DNA of 64,000 bases from Sphingomonas hominis. Lineage in GTDB: Bacteria > Pseudomonadota > Alphaproteobacteria > Sphingomonadales > Sphingomonadaceae. Position 1 is the first letter of the stretch; every line of letters starts with the position of its first letter. A program made the position numbers and the translations under genes. This document shows, piece by piece, positions 55,546-64,000 of the stretch. The stretch lies in the NCBI RefSeq assembly GCF_013328205.1, contig NZ_JABULH010000006.1:124001-188000 (forward strand). Reading direction: 5' to 3'. The notes beneath the pieces are model-generated. The model had not been told where the DNA came from. It saw nothing but the letters and a program-made list of their open reading frames with translations, and did not search any database.

Positions 55546-55972
55546 GGCGCGTCCCTCGCGTGTTCGTGCTGGACGCGATCCTTTAGCTGACGCCTCGTGG
55601 GGAGATCGCGATCCCCATGGGCTCAATCAGCCATTTCACAGCGTTCTTGTCAACAGGTCGAGCCGCGAGGTGGCGACATCGAGATGCCCAACTCGGACAG
55701 TCCACCGTCGGCCACCAGTCATTCTGCGACAGTTCGCTTTCGCCCGTCCGCGGGAGTTGAACTTCTCGGTAGGTGTTACCTCGCCGGGGAACCGAGCGAA
55801 GGAGCGTGCCCAACGTTGGCCGACCAAATGATCCACCACCTGATGAAACGCTTCGAAGTTGGACACCGCAGCTTGGGCCCGAATGACACGATGCGCGCGT
55901 GCTCGCTTCGTCCCGCAGTGACGCGTCCAGGATGATTGACCGCATCGGCGCGGTCGGCGAGGTGGCGTGCCG
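55546..55972. other. Spacer between the chromate operon and the MFS gene, no clear gene
   Basis: About 430 bases. Frames on the minus strand (55583-56107, 55636-56127) are long but extend into the MFS gene on the opposite strand, lack a ribosome binding site, and have no family match. A CAGTTCGCTTTCGCCCG patch around 55733 resembles a motif seen in other gaps of this window. The promoter for the chromate pair must lie near 55546-55650. Confidence 0.4.
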
Positions 55973-57223
55973 ATGAAGGCCGCCCCTGCCACCGCTCGCG
56001 TGATTGCTGTTCTGGCGGTGTTGCACATGCTTGCCTTCATCGACCGCAATCTCCTGGCAGGCGTGTTGCCGCTGGTGCGGGTCGAGACCCCGATGAACGA
56101 TGCACAAGCCGGGTGGCTGATCGGCACCGCGTTCGCGCTACCCTATGCGGCAACCGCGCTGATCCTGGCTTTGGTGATGCGAGGCCGGCGGGCGTCGGTG
56201 TGGTTGCTGATCGGTGGCGTGGTGACGTGGACGGCTGGCGCGCTGGCCATGGCGGCAGCGGGATCGGTGTTGTCGTTCAGCATCGCCCGCGGGCTCTTAG
56301 GGGTGGGTCAGGGGATGTTCGTTCCACTGGCGGTGGCGTGGTTGGTGGATCATGCCGATGCGCGCCGCGCGCCGGCATTGGCCACCTTCGCGAGTGGTGC
56401 CACGGTCGGGCGCAGCATCGCGCTGCTGCTGGTCGGCGGCATTTTGTGGTTGCTCGCGCTGGTGATCGCGGACTCGCGAATGGCGCACTGGCGCTGGGTG
56501 CTCGCGCTCACCGCCATTCCGAACCTGCTGATCCTGCCGATGCTGGCGAGCGCGCCGAACAAGGCTCCTGCGGCCGGCGAACATAGCGCTGCGCCACCCT
56601 GGGGCACGCTGACCGCTTTCTTCGGCGTGGCGATCGCCCCGCTGGTCGAAGCGCAGGCCATCGGCGGCTGGTTGCCGACGTTGTTCGTGCGCCAGGCCGC
56701 GATGCTGCCGGCGCATGCCGCAACGCTGCTGGGAGTCGTGACGTTGCTGACCGGCTGGACCGGACAGGCGGTGGCGGGCTGGGCTCTTTCACGCCATTCG
56801 AGACTCGTTACGGCCTTGCCGCAATTGGTGCTCGCGGCGCTGGCGGCGACGCTGATCCCGCTCGCGGTGTTGACGCACGTGCACGCCTTGGGTGCGATGG
56901 TCGCGTGCGTCGTCGCCATCAACCTGATGCTCGGTGTCTCGGCCTTTGCCGGATTGTTCGGCGTGCAGGCGCTGATCCCGGCGGCGGCCCGCGCCAGCGT
57001 CAACGGTGTGTATTTCGCGACCGTCACCTTGGTGGCGGTCGGAACGGGCCCGCTGCTCGCGGGGCTGTTGGCGCAAGGGGGGTTGTCGATCGCCGCTGCC
57101 TTGCTGGGAACAGCGACGATTGCCACCATCGTCTGCGCGTTGACGGTGGTGATCAACCGCGCGGCGTTCAAACGCGCGCGCTGGTCAGCCGGACGTTTGG
57201 CGCCGCCACTCGCACGGCATTAA
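55973..57223 (+). CDS. Major facilitator superfamily transporter
   Basis: A 416-residue protein with about twelve hydrophobic segments. It starts MKAAPATARVIAVLAVLHML and has DRNLLAGVLPLV, the loop RGRRASVWLLIGG, and ARGLLGVGQGMFVPLAVAWL with a long basic/acidic break between the two halves (about residues 200-210). Substrate unknown. GAGGTGG lies upstream; a GTG two codons earlier is possible. Its 3' end overlaps the convergent AraC-type gene by 39 bases. Confidence 0.85.
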   Translation: MKAAPATARVIAVLAVLHMLAFIDRNLLAGVLPLVRVETPMNDAQAGWLIGTAFALPYAATALILALVMRGRRASVWLLIGGVVTWTAGALAMAAAGSVLSFSIARGLLGVGQGMFVPLAVAWLVDHADARRAPALATFASGATVGRSIALLLVGGILWLLALVIADSRMAHWRWVLALTAIPNLLILPMLASAPNKAPAAGEHSAAPPWGTLTAFFGVAIAPLVEAQAIGGWLPTLFVRQAAMLPAHAATLLGVVTLLTGWTGQAVAGWALSRHSRLVTALPQLVLAALAATLIPLAVLTHVHALGAMVACVVAINLMLGVSAFAGLFGVQALIPAAARASVNGVYFATVTLVAVGTGPLLAGLLAQGGLSIAAALLGTATIATIVCALTVVINRAAFKRARWSAGRLAPPLARH

Positions 57224-57988
57224 CGCCGCGAAGCGTTCAAGATAGCGCTTGGGCGTGGTGCCCAGAAAGCGATTGGCGTCGCGCAGGAAGTGCGAGCTGT
57301 CGAAGTAACCGAAATCGAGCACGCTGTCGAAGCGCAAACCCGATCGCTGGAAGACCACGAATGCCGCGAGAAAGCGCGCACGGACCATCAGCAGCTTGGG
57401 CGGAAAACCGAAATGACGCAGCGTCAGCCGACGCAGCGTGTGCGGATTGACGCCCAGCTCGCCCGCGGCGGTCGCGACATCGGCGATGTCGAGCCGCTGT
57501 GTCATGGCCGTGAACTTGCGCACCAAGACGTCGTCCGGCGCGTCGCGCCGCAGCACGTCCAGGCATGACACGACGTTGTGCGCGAAGGAGGCGCAGGCTG
57601 CGGCGTCGGCGAGGTCGCCGGGATCACCGATGTCGAGCAGCGATCCGGGTACGATCCGGTCGGTCAACGTGTCCGCGCGCACCTTTGTTCGCCGCGACCA
57701 GGCCAGCGCATCCAGTTCGACCTCGATCGGTGCCGGTCCATGAACCCAGAGCGTTGCCGCGCGGCTGGTCGGCCCCAGCACACTCGCGCGCGCAACCTGC
57801 GCGTGGAAACGGCAGCGCGTCTCCGCCGAGAGGCTGGTGCCGATGGGAAGCACGATCAAGCGAGCCGGTCCGGGGAGCCGCGGGATCGCACGAGGGCTGC
57901 CGAGGAGAGCATCCGCGACGACGCCCCGATGCGGCGTTGCAGCGCGCCCATCTCGACTGATGGCTGTGTCCACCAAAACGGTCGCCAT
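57185..57988 (-). CDS. AraC-family transcriptional regulator (MFS-associated)
   Basis: A 267-residue protein. The C-terminal two-HTH domain (about 160-260) has LDIADVATAAGELGVNPHTL, FGFPPKLLMVRARFLAAFVV and VLDFGYFDSSHFLRDANRFL with GTTPKRYLERF. The N-terminal part (about 1-150) is a probable ligand domain without a recognised cupin motif. It is convergent with the MFS gene and overlaps it, so control of that gene is plausible but not shown. Confidence 0.88.
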   Translation of the reverse strand: MATVLVDTAISRDGRAATPHRGVVADALLGSPRAIPRLPGPARLIVLPIGTSLSAETRCRFHAQVARASVLGPTSRAATLWVHGPAPIEVELDALAWSRRTKVRADTLTDRIVPGSLLDIGDPGDLADAAACASFAHNVVSCLDVLRRDAPDDVLVRKFTAMTQRLDIADVATAAGELGVNPHTLRRLTLRHFGFPPKLLMVRARFLAAFVVFQRSGLRFDSVLDFGYFDSSHFLRDANRFLGTTPKRYLERFAALMPCEWRRQTSG

Positions 57989-58131
57989 GTTCGTCCAACC
58001 CGCCTGCGGCAGCGTGGGGAAAGGCCCGGCGCTGCGTGCGCCGTCATTGGTACAGCCCTTACAACCGCAACATGCCCGCCCGGCTCATCGGTGAGACAAT
58101 CTTGATCTGCCTCAATATAGCATGATGATCA

Positions 58132-59121
58132 TCAATCATCCTGGTCGATGGTCGCGTCAAGAAAGCGCATCTGACGCACGGGCTTGGGCTCGCCCCCTTC
58201 CGCCTTCCAGCGTGCGCGGTAGCTTCCCGGTCGGATGCCATATCGCTCAAAGAACAGGCGGCTCGCATGCGCTTCGCTGCGAAAACCAAAGTGAATCGCC
58301 AGTTCGGCGAAGCTGCGCTGCTCGGCCGCATCCATCAACGACAGCCGCAGCGCGTGCAGCCGACGCGTGCGGATATAACCGTTGATGCCACCCAGCGGCT
58401 TGAACAAACGGTACAAGGTCGCGCGCGACATATCGGCCTGCGCGATGATCGTGTCGGCGCCGAGATCGGGATCGTTGATCAACGCCTCGATGCTGGCGCG
58501 GACCGCGATCAGTCGGTTGTTGTCGCGGGCAAGTGCCGCCATCTCGGCCGTGCTGCGCGGCGGCTGCAGCGCACCGCGCAGCAGCGCGAACAGCGCATCG
58601 ACCGCGTGGCCGGTGCCGACCAGATCGAGGTGATCGAGCCTGGGCAGCAGCACACGAACATAGTCGATCAGCAGCGCCGTCGTACCGGGCTTCGTGAAGC
58701 TGTCATGCAGGTCGTGGTGGCCGGGTGCCAGCGTCCGGAACACCGATCGGGCGATCCGCAACGTGTACAAGGTGGCGTCGCGGAACCAGTTGCGTCCGGG
58801 CAGATGCGTATCCGCAACGAGCCCGCACCCGGATCGCACGGTCAGCACATCCACGCCATTGCCGCGCATCACCTCACCCGACAGCACCAGCGTGACCGTG
58901 TAATGATCGAACCCGTCGCTCGCCACGTGCGCCCGTGTGCGGTGATGGCCGACATCGTTCAGGTGGCGCTCGAAGATCGTTACTCGGTCGAGCGACCAGG
59001 CAGAAACGCGTGCGCGGAAATCGGGCCCGACCTGCTCCGCATCGGTGCCGCCAGCGTAGAGGTCCCGGTACGCCGTGAACCGCTCGGCTGGCGGCAGTCG
59101 CTCGCTATCGAACTGAAGCAC
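58132..59121 (-). CDS. AraC/XylS-family transcriptional regulator
   Basis: A 329-residue protein. The N-terminal AraC-binding-like domain (about 20-200; GFDHYTVTLVLSGEVMRGNG) is followed by a C-terminal DNA-binding domain (about 225-320) with DTIIAQADMSRATLYRLFKP, RLHALRLSLMDAAEQRSF and LAIHFGFRSEAHASRLFFER YGIRPG. The gap 59122-59335 upstream holds its promoter. No target gene is obvious. Confidence 0.88.
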   Translation of the reverse strand: MLQFDSERLPPAERFTAYRDLYAGGTDAEQVGPDFRARVSAWSLDRVTIFERHLNDVGHHRTRAHVASDGFDHYTVTLVLSGEVMRGNGVDVLTVRSGCGLVADTHLPGRNWFRDATLYTLRIARSVFRTLAPGHHDLHDSFTKPGTTALLIDYVRVLLPRLDHLDLVGTGHAVDALFALLRGALQPPRSTAEMAALARDNNRLIAVRASIEALINDPDLGADTIIAQADMSRATLYRLFKPLGGINGYIRTRRLHALRLSLMDAAEQRSFAELAIHFGFRSEAHASRLFFERYGIRPGSYRARWKAEGGEPKPVRQMRFLDATIDQDD

Positions 59122-59335
59122 GTGTCGTGAGGTCTGGTGATCGTAGATGCGGCTGGCTTCTTCGTGGAAGGTGATGAAGGTGGGACGATCGAGCCGCCAT
59201 TTCGCTGCATGGGTGCCGGCGCGCCTGTTGCACTAACCAGCGAGTGGGCGTCGCGGCCCCGCGCCTGTCAGTGCCGAGGCAAACGGAGACGGGTTCGCCG
59301 CCGAGCCCGTTCACCACCCCGACCGCGCGGGGGCA

Positions 59336-60928
59336 TCAGCGACCTGTTCCCTCCGCCGGTACATCGTTCATGGCTGACACGGCGCCACTGGGAACTAGCG
59401 CGAAGCGTTGACCGGCGGCAGGCACGGCGACGGCGGCGATGCCTTGCGACTGCAACAGGGCGGCGATGGCGAGCGCGCGGCGCTGCGGCAGGTTGGGTCG
59501 TGCTGGCTTGTCGCCTGCGGGCAGTCCGGGCACGCCCAGCGACGGCACGTTCCAGCGCTTGGCCGCCCAGGCCGAGGTCATGATCGCGTCGCGTGCGGCC
59601 GCGTCGAGTGTGTCGACATCGTCGGCGAACGCGATTCGCGGAAGCGGCGTCTGCGGCGGCACGATCGACACCGACCACCCGCTGTCCTCCGCCGCCACCC
59701 GGCTTTCCAGCAAGCGGTAGATGCCCAGCGTCGCTCCGGGTAGCGCCGCCGCCGACGCGATCACGCGGTGGTGTTCGCGATCGATCGTCACATCGTCCGC
59801 CGGCACCCCGGTGATGAGCGCCACCATGCGCGCGAGCGACGCGCTCCGCTCTGCCTCCAACTTCGCGTAATCGCCCGCCTGCCGCAGTTCCTCCCGCTGC
59901 GCTTCCAGCGCACTGGCGCCGGGTTCGAGCAGGATCTGGTCGAGATCGAGCTGGATGCGGCGCCCCAAACGTTCGGTCAGCGCCTTTTGCAGCACGGGCG
60001 TCTTCTGCATGGCACCGCGCGGGGCGATGACCACGGCACGCACGATCAGGGGATCCGCGGCGAAATCCAGGTCCAGCTGGGTCACGCGTGCCTCGTCGCC
60101 GAACTTCTCGGTCAGCAGCGTCCTGGTCTGCGACACCGCCACCGCCTCGCGCCCGATGCGGTTGAGCGATATGCCGAGCGGCACCGCCATGATCGCGAAG
60201 ACGAGCAACAGCAGGACCGTCTGCGTCCAGCTCTGCCGGCGCGAGAGGTGGTGGCCGAAGCCGTAGAAGCGCGCCATCAGCGTGGCGGACAGCGCAATGG
60301 TGATGAAGTTGGTGACGAACAGTGCGAACGCGCCCGCGCCCACCGGCATGTTGCGCGTGGCGAGGCCGTAGCCGACCACCGCCAGCGGCGGCATCAACGC
60401 GGTGGCGATGGCGACGCCGACGATTGTCTCGCCGCGTCCGCGGATGATCGCGAAGCTGCCGGCCAGCGCGGCGAACAGCGCAACGGCCAGATCAAACAGG
60501 TTCGGTCGCGTTCGCGCGACGATCTCCGCGGTCGGCGCCTGTAGCGGCGAGACGAGCACGATCAGCGCGGTGAACGCGACCGCCACGACCGAACCAGTCG
60601 CCAACGCCTTCAACGATCGGCGTAGTTCGCGATAGTCGAACAGGGCTAGGCTGAAACCGAAGCCCAGGATCGGGTTCATCAGCGGCGAGATCAGCATCGC
60701 CCCGATGACGACGGCCGGTGAGGATAGCAACAAGCCGAGAACAGCGATCCCGGCCGACATCATGGTCATGAAGGCGAAGCGGAGCGACCAGCCGCTTTCC
60801 TCGACGATGCGCGCGACGACGCTTTGGTGATCGACCGGCGCGACGATCGTTCGGCGCCACCAACGATACAGCGCCAGTCGCGCGATGCGCCCGTTCGGAT
60901 CGAACCGGATGCCCGCTGCCTCGCTCAT
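59336..60928 (-). CDS. DUF389 / TIGR00341-type membrane protein
   Basis: A 530-residue protein starting after GGGAGAGCGAC. Residues about 45-260 are the DUF389 membrane core (GAMLISPLMNPILGFGFSLA, GVAIATALMPPLAVVGYGLA, TNFITIALSATLMARFYG). The cytoplasmic C-terminal half (about 270-530) has two alternating alpha/beta blocks, the last resembling an OmpA/BON-like piece. Function is unknown; the family is membrane-embedded. The gene is alone. Confidence 0.88.
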   Translation of the reverse strand: MSEAAGIRFDPNGRIARLALYRWWRRTIVAPVDHQSVVARIVEESGWSLRFAFMTMMSAGIAVLGLLLSSPAVVIGAMLISPLMNPILGFGFSLALFDYRELRRSLKALATGSVVAVAFTALIVLVSPLQAPTAEIVARTRPNLFDLAVALFAALAGSFAIIRGRGETIVGVAIATALMPPLAVVGYGLATRNMPVGAGAFALFVTNFITIALSATLMARFYGFGHHLSRRQSWTQTVLLLLVFAIMAVPLGISLNRIGREAVAVSQTRTLLTEKFGDEARVTQLDLDFAADPLIVRAVVIAPRGAMQKTPVLQKALTERLGRRIQLDLDQILLEPGASALEAQREELRQAGDYAKLEAERSASLARMVALITGVPADDVTIDREHHRVIASAAALPGATLGIYRLLESRVAAEDSGWSVSIVPPQTPLPRIAFADDVDTLDAAARDAIMTSAWAAKRWNVPSLGVPGLPAGDKPARPNLPQRRALAIAALLQSQGIAAVAVPAAGQRFALVPSGAVSAMNDVPAEGTGR

Positions 60929-61373
60929 GTCGCTCTCCCTTGGGTGATCGCGTGATCCTTCGTGAGCGAAACGCGGCGGATGAGCGACATTGCGATCGTC
61001 GGCGGGCAGATCGGCCGCGCATCGGCCGGGCTCGGCAATGAGCTACCGGAGGACCGCACCATTAGCGGTGCCGCCGTGACATGCATGCCGAGGCCCGCCT
61101 CGGACACCTGCTGATCTGACGTACCATCATGCGCGCCGCCGGCTTAGCCCCTCGTTCCGGCATCTCCAACCCCGCGCGGATCCCGTAACCTGCCATAGCC
61201 AACAAGCGCCGCGCTGATGCGCGTGCGGCTCACCTCGTCGACGCATACTCGACCGCAAACATGCTCGATCCAGGCCAGGAACCGCCGCCCACCACCTATG
61301 TTTGTGGATAGCCGAACCAACAAGTCGGCGCGTGCGGCTGGCATTCCGGCGTGTCGCTTCGGGGAGTTGATCC
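60929..61373. other. Spacer between divergent DUF389 and DUF2254 transcripts
   Basis: About 445 bases. It holds both promoters. A 66-codon minus-strand frame (61144-61344) reads LVRLSTNIGGGRRFLAWIEH and could be a short remnant, but has no start with a ribosome binding site. No motif could be identified with confidence. Confidence 0.35.
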
Positions 61374-61682
61374 ATGAAGGCTGCCGTCACCATCGCCATC
61401 GTTCCGCGGGCCGCGTTCAGCAAGAGCTCGTGCGACACGCTTGCCGATCGCATCGAGCAGACCGCCGCGCCGCGCGACCGAGCTACGATGCGCGACGCTC
61501 GCGCCATGAAGGCTCGTGACACGGGTGTGGCGCGCGCCGACAAAATCGAGGCGGCCGGCGCGAACGTGTCCGCGATGAGCCAGCAGCGTCGCTGCGCTTC
61601 TCGCCAACCCGGCGGCGGTTCGTTGACCCCCCTGCCGCGCCGGCATGCTCGGCCCGGCCGTACAGAAAGTGTTCGCCGATGA
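61374..61682 (+). CDS. Hypothetical basic 102-aa protein coupled to DUF2254
   Basis: The ATG at 61374 has a strong GGGGAG eight bases upstream, and its stop overlaps the DUF2254 ATG (ATGA). The product MKAAVTIAIVPRAAFSKSSC followed by a helical, alanine/arginine-rich stretch (DRATMRDARAMKARDTGVAR) has no recognised domain. The signals support translation, but the composition is poor; it may serve as a leader. Confidence 0.4.
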   Translation: MKAAVTIAIVPRAAFSKSSCDTLADRIEQTAAPRDRATMRDARAMKARDTGVARADKIEAAGANVSAMSQQRRCASRQPGGGSLTPLPRRHARPGRTESVRR

Positions 61683-63085
61683 AAGCCGGCCTGATGCGTC
61701 TCGCCGATTATCTCGGCTCCAGTTACTGGTTCGTGCCGACGATCATGGCGATCGGTGCGGTGCTGCTCGCGGGCGGCATGGTGACGCTCGATGCCACGGT
61801 CGGGTCGGCATGGATGGGCGATGCCGGCTGGATCTACGCGTCGCATCCCGACGGTGCGCGACAGGTGTTGTCCTCGGTCGGGGGATCGATGATCACCGTC
61901 GCCGGTACCGTCTTCTCGGTTACGATCGCGGCGGTGGTCTATGCCTCGGGCCAGTACGGGCCGCGATTGCTGACCAACTTCATGCGCGATCGCGGCAATC
62001 AGGTGACGCTCGGCACCTTTATCGCGACCTTTCTTTACTGCCTCCTGGTGCTGCGCACGATCCGCTCGGCCGAGGAATCGGGCGGCTATGGTTTCGTACC
62101 CAACCTGGCGCTGTTGGTCGGGGTCGTGCTCGCACTCTGCTCGATCGCGGTGTTGATCTACTTCATCCATCACGTTCCCTCCAAGATCCACATCAACAGC
62201 GTGATCGAGGATGTCGGCGACCGGCTGCTGCGTGGGATCGAGAACCGCTTTCCCCGCTTCGTCGGCCGCGCGCCCGACGACCATGCCGCGACCGCGGCGA
62301 ACCTGCCGGCCACGTTCCGCAACGACGCCGACGCGGCGACCGGCGCGGACCGCTTCGTCGTGGAAGCGGAGAACACCGGCTATATTCAGTTCCTCGACGA
62401 CGAGGCGTTGCTGCGCGTCGCGCGCACGCACGATCTGGTGCTGCGCCTCCAATACCAGCCGGGCGATTTCGTGCACGTCGGTCGGGCGCTGGTCGAGGCA
62501 TGGCCGCCCGCGCGGTGTGACGAGGCGTGCGCGGACGCGCTGCGCAACGCCGTGTCGATCGGCTCGCGGCGCACCGCGTTGCAGGACCTGCGTTTCCTGA
62601 TCGACGAGCTGGTCGAGATCGCGGCGCGTGCCTTGTCGCCCGGCGTCAACGACCCCTTCACCGCCGTCACCTGCCTCGACTGGCTCGGCGCCGCGCTGTC
62701 GAACCTCGCCGGTCGCGCACTCCCCTCGCACCTGCGGGTGGATGACGAGGGCGCGCTGCGGGTGATCACGCACCCGGTGACGTTCGCCTCGCTGATGGAC
62801 CGCTCGTTCGGTGCCCTCGCGCACTATTGCTCGACCGATATGGTGGCGGCGCTCCGCTACCTGAACGCACTGGGCGAAGTGTCGCTCGACTGCGACGAAG
62901 CCGATCGCGTCGCGACGATCCGCTCCTATGCCGACAAGCTGGAAGAATTGGCGAACGAGGGATTGAAGGGCTTCAATCTGACACGCGTGCAGCGCCGCGC
63001 CGATGAAGTGCGCACCGCGCTCGCGCAGCCGGACTATAAGCGTCGCCTGCGCGATGGTACCGCCTGGCTTGCCGGCACGGCCTGA
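61679..63085 (+). CDS. DUF2254 membrane protein
   Basis: A 468-residue protein. Four membrane segments occupy about 15-170 (FVPTIMAIGAVLLAGGMVTL; SSVGGSMITVAGTVFSVTIA; TLGTFIATFLYCLLVLRTI; LALLVGVVLALCSIAVLIYF), with the conserved SGQYGPRLLTNFMRDRGNQV. The long cytoplasmic part includes QYQPGDFVHVGRALVEAWPP, RTALQDLRFLIDELVEIAAR and ALSPGVNDPFTAVTCLDWLG, which are family hallmarks. Function unknown. Confidence 0.9.
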   Translation: MKAGLMRLADYLGSSYWFVPTIMAIGAVLLAGGMVTLDATVGSAWMGDAGWIYASHPDGARQVLSSVGGSMITVAGTVFSVTIAAVVYASGQYGPRLLTNFMRDRGNQVTLGTFIATFLYCLLVLRTIRSAEESGGYGFVPNLALLVGVVLALCSIAVLIYFIHHVPSKIHINSVIEDVGDRLLRGIENRFPRFVGRAPDDHAATAANLPATFRNDADAATGADRFVVEAENTGYIQFLDDEALLRVARTHDLVLRLQYQPGDFVHVGRALVEAWPPARCDEACADALRNAVSIGSRRTALQDLRFLIDELVEIAARALSPGVNDPFTAVTCLDWLGAALSNLAGRALPSHLRVDDEGALRVITHPVTFASLMDRSFGALAHYCSTDMVAALRYLNALGEVSLDCDEADRVATIRSYADKLEELANEGLKGFNLTRVQRRADEVRTALAQPDYKRRLRDGTAWLAGTA

Positions 63086-63660
63086 AGGACCGTCGTGGAC
63101 GCACCATCGGCGTGGCGACCGTCTGGCGGTCGAGGACATCGTCCAGAATCTGCTCGCCAGCATCCTGCTGCTGATCCGCCACCCGTTCCGCGCGGGTGAC
63201 GAGCAGCGCGTGATCGTAGTCAACAGCGTCATCTATACCGGGACGGTCACTTTCAGAGCTCACGGCCTGCTGCGCAGCGGATATAACGTCGGCGTCGTCT
63301 ACGGCAGCGACGTGTCCATGGTGCGCAGCATCGCACTGGAGGCGGTGAAAGGCGTCGACGGCGTGCTGGCCGATCCCGCGCCCGAGGTGCTGTTGTGGGA
63401 CCTGGCCGGCTCGTTCAGGCTCCTGCGCGTGCGCTGGTGGATGAGGCCCAAGCGCTCCGGCGTCGTTGAGGTTCGCGACCGCGTGCTCCAGGCGGTTGCC
63501 GAGGCTTCGGCGCGTGCGGCCATTGACCTGCCGTTCCCGACGACGCAGGTGCTGTTGCACGATCAGACCGAGGCGAGCGACGGAAAGCGCCGTCGCCAGC
63601 ACGAGGGCTGGCCGGCGGGCAACGGCGTGCCGGCGCCGCGACCGCTGAACACCGTCACGA
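63084..63660 (+). pseudogene. Decayed MscS-family mechanosensitive channel gene
   Basis: An open frame with no usable start reads AVEDIVQNLLASILLLIRHP FRAGDEQ, then NSVIYTGTVTF and SGYNVGVVYGSDVSMVRSIA, and SFRLLRVRWWMRPKRSGVVE VRDRVLQAVAEA. These match the MscS pore-lining helix and beta domain, but the upstream membrane helices are missing, and about 35 codons between GDEQ and VIVVNS are deleted. It follows the DUF2254 gene directly, so it is a fossil of an intact channel gene. Confidence 0.65.
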
Positions 63661-63684
63661 TCACGCGCCGAAAGGACCAACACG

Positions 63685-64000
63685 TTGCTGACCCCGTTCG
63701 ACGCCGCGGCCGTGCTGATCGTGCTTGCCGCGGTGCTCGGCTATTTCAATCACCGCGTGCTGAAGCTGCCGTCCTCGATCGGCCTGACGATCATGGGCGC
63801 GGTCGCGTCGCTGCTCGTCGTCGGGCTCGATCAGCTCGTTCCCGGCAGCCAGGTCGGCGAACAGGTCGTCGGCTTCATCGCCGGGATCGATTTCCACACC
63901 ACGCTGATGGACGGCATGCTGTCGTTCCTGCTGTTCGCGGGCGCGCTGCACGTCAAATGGGACCATATGCGCGAGGGGCGCTGGCCGATCATGCTGCTCA
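63685..64000 (+). CDS. Sodium/proton antiporter, N-terminal fragment (cut by window edge)
   Basis: A TTG at 63685 with AAAGGA nine bases upstream begins MLTPFDAAAVLIVLAAVLGY. The remaining residues have the CPA1-type first helices: FNHRVLKLPSSIGLTIMGAV, and GFIAGIDFHTTLMDGMLSFL LFAGALHVKWD. It runs off the right edge after about 105 codons. Family members exchange Na+ or K+ for H+. Confidence 0.8.
   Translation, partial: MLTPFDAAAVLIVLAAVLGYFNHRVLKLPSSIGLTIMGAVASLLVVGLDQLVPGSQVGEQVVGFIAGIDFHTTLMDGMLSFLLFAGALHVKWDHMREGRWPIMLL

Noticed and set aside
55583-56127. Two long minus-strand frames between chromate and MFS genes, considered as a transposase relic
   Set aside because: No transposase motif, terminal repeats or target duplication could be found.
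61127-63232. A 701-codon minus-strand frame over DUF2254
   Set aside because: It is the complement of a real membrane-protein gene with a strong start and family blocks.

Overview
The window is GC-rich and densely coded, and reads as the chromosome of an alphaproteobacterium, most likely a sphingomonad (Sphingomonas or a close relative). This is inferred from the gene content: a roughly 1,540-residue NAD-type glutamate dehydrogenase, fused CysNC, the YhhQ-type queuosine precursor transporter, DUF3034, and a GGAAC-N17-GTT general-stress promoter. No rRNA, CRISPR array or intact prophage is visible. Two tRNAs are present: Ala(CGC) at 18505-18580 and Thr(CGT) at 25198-25273.

1-25.3 kb looks like housekeeping chromosome. 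It opens with the 5' end of aguB, then a hibernation-factor-like gene coupled to a small hydrophilic protein, a nucleoside transporter, a putative iron/2-oxoglutarate oxygenase and a queuosine precursor transporter. A cobalamin riboswitch follows, leading into a B12 uptake set (TonB receptor, BtuF-like lipoprotein, BtuC, BtuD). Next come UDP-glucose dehydrogenase, a large KatE-type catalase with its own terminator hairpin, a MaoC dehydratase, the sulfate-activation operon cysD-cysNC-cysQ, a DUF924 protein, the giant glutamate dehydrogenase and a PAS protein.

25.3-39.9 kb is accessory in character. A frameshifted tyrosine-recombinase relic starts just past the 3' end of tRNA-Thr. A second recombinase C-terminal relic lies at about 29.8 kb. 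Between them sit two tandem Tat-exported ferritin-like proteins, divergent from an ECF sigma/anti-sigma pair. Beyond is a three-gene type-I-secretion-like operon (ABC, HlyD, TolC) whose ABC subunit has lost every recognisable ATPase motif. Several lone genes with long AT-richer spacers follow: an orphan protein, a general-stress-protein homologue with an EcfG-like promoter, an RMF-domain protein, a DUF892 ferritin-like protein, and a zinc alcohol dehydrogenase with a conserved partner.

39.9-52.3 kb holds an M61 peptidase and a divergent redox/signalling cluster: an exported truncated hemoglobin plus DUF3034 on one side, and an exported cupredoxin-like protein plus a membrane GGDEF-EAL sensor on the other. 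It continues with an NmrA/MarR pair with a candidate operator, a GAF-GGDEF cyclase with a canonical inhibitory site, and a four-PAS hybrid histidine kinase.

52-64 kb carries a 57-residue ORF, a patatin-like lipase, a two-gene chromate module (ChrA plus a rhodanese-ChrB fusion), an MFS transporter with a convergent AraC regulator, a second AraC regulator, DUF389 and DUF2254 membrane proteins, a decayed MscS-type channel gene, and the start of a Na+/H+ antiporter that runs off the end.

The strongest candidates for something undescribed are the exporter with a pseudo-ATPase subunit (30.1-34.3 kb) and the hemoglobin/DUF3034/cupredoxin/c-di-GMP cluster (41.8-46.1 kb).
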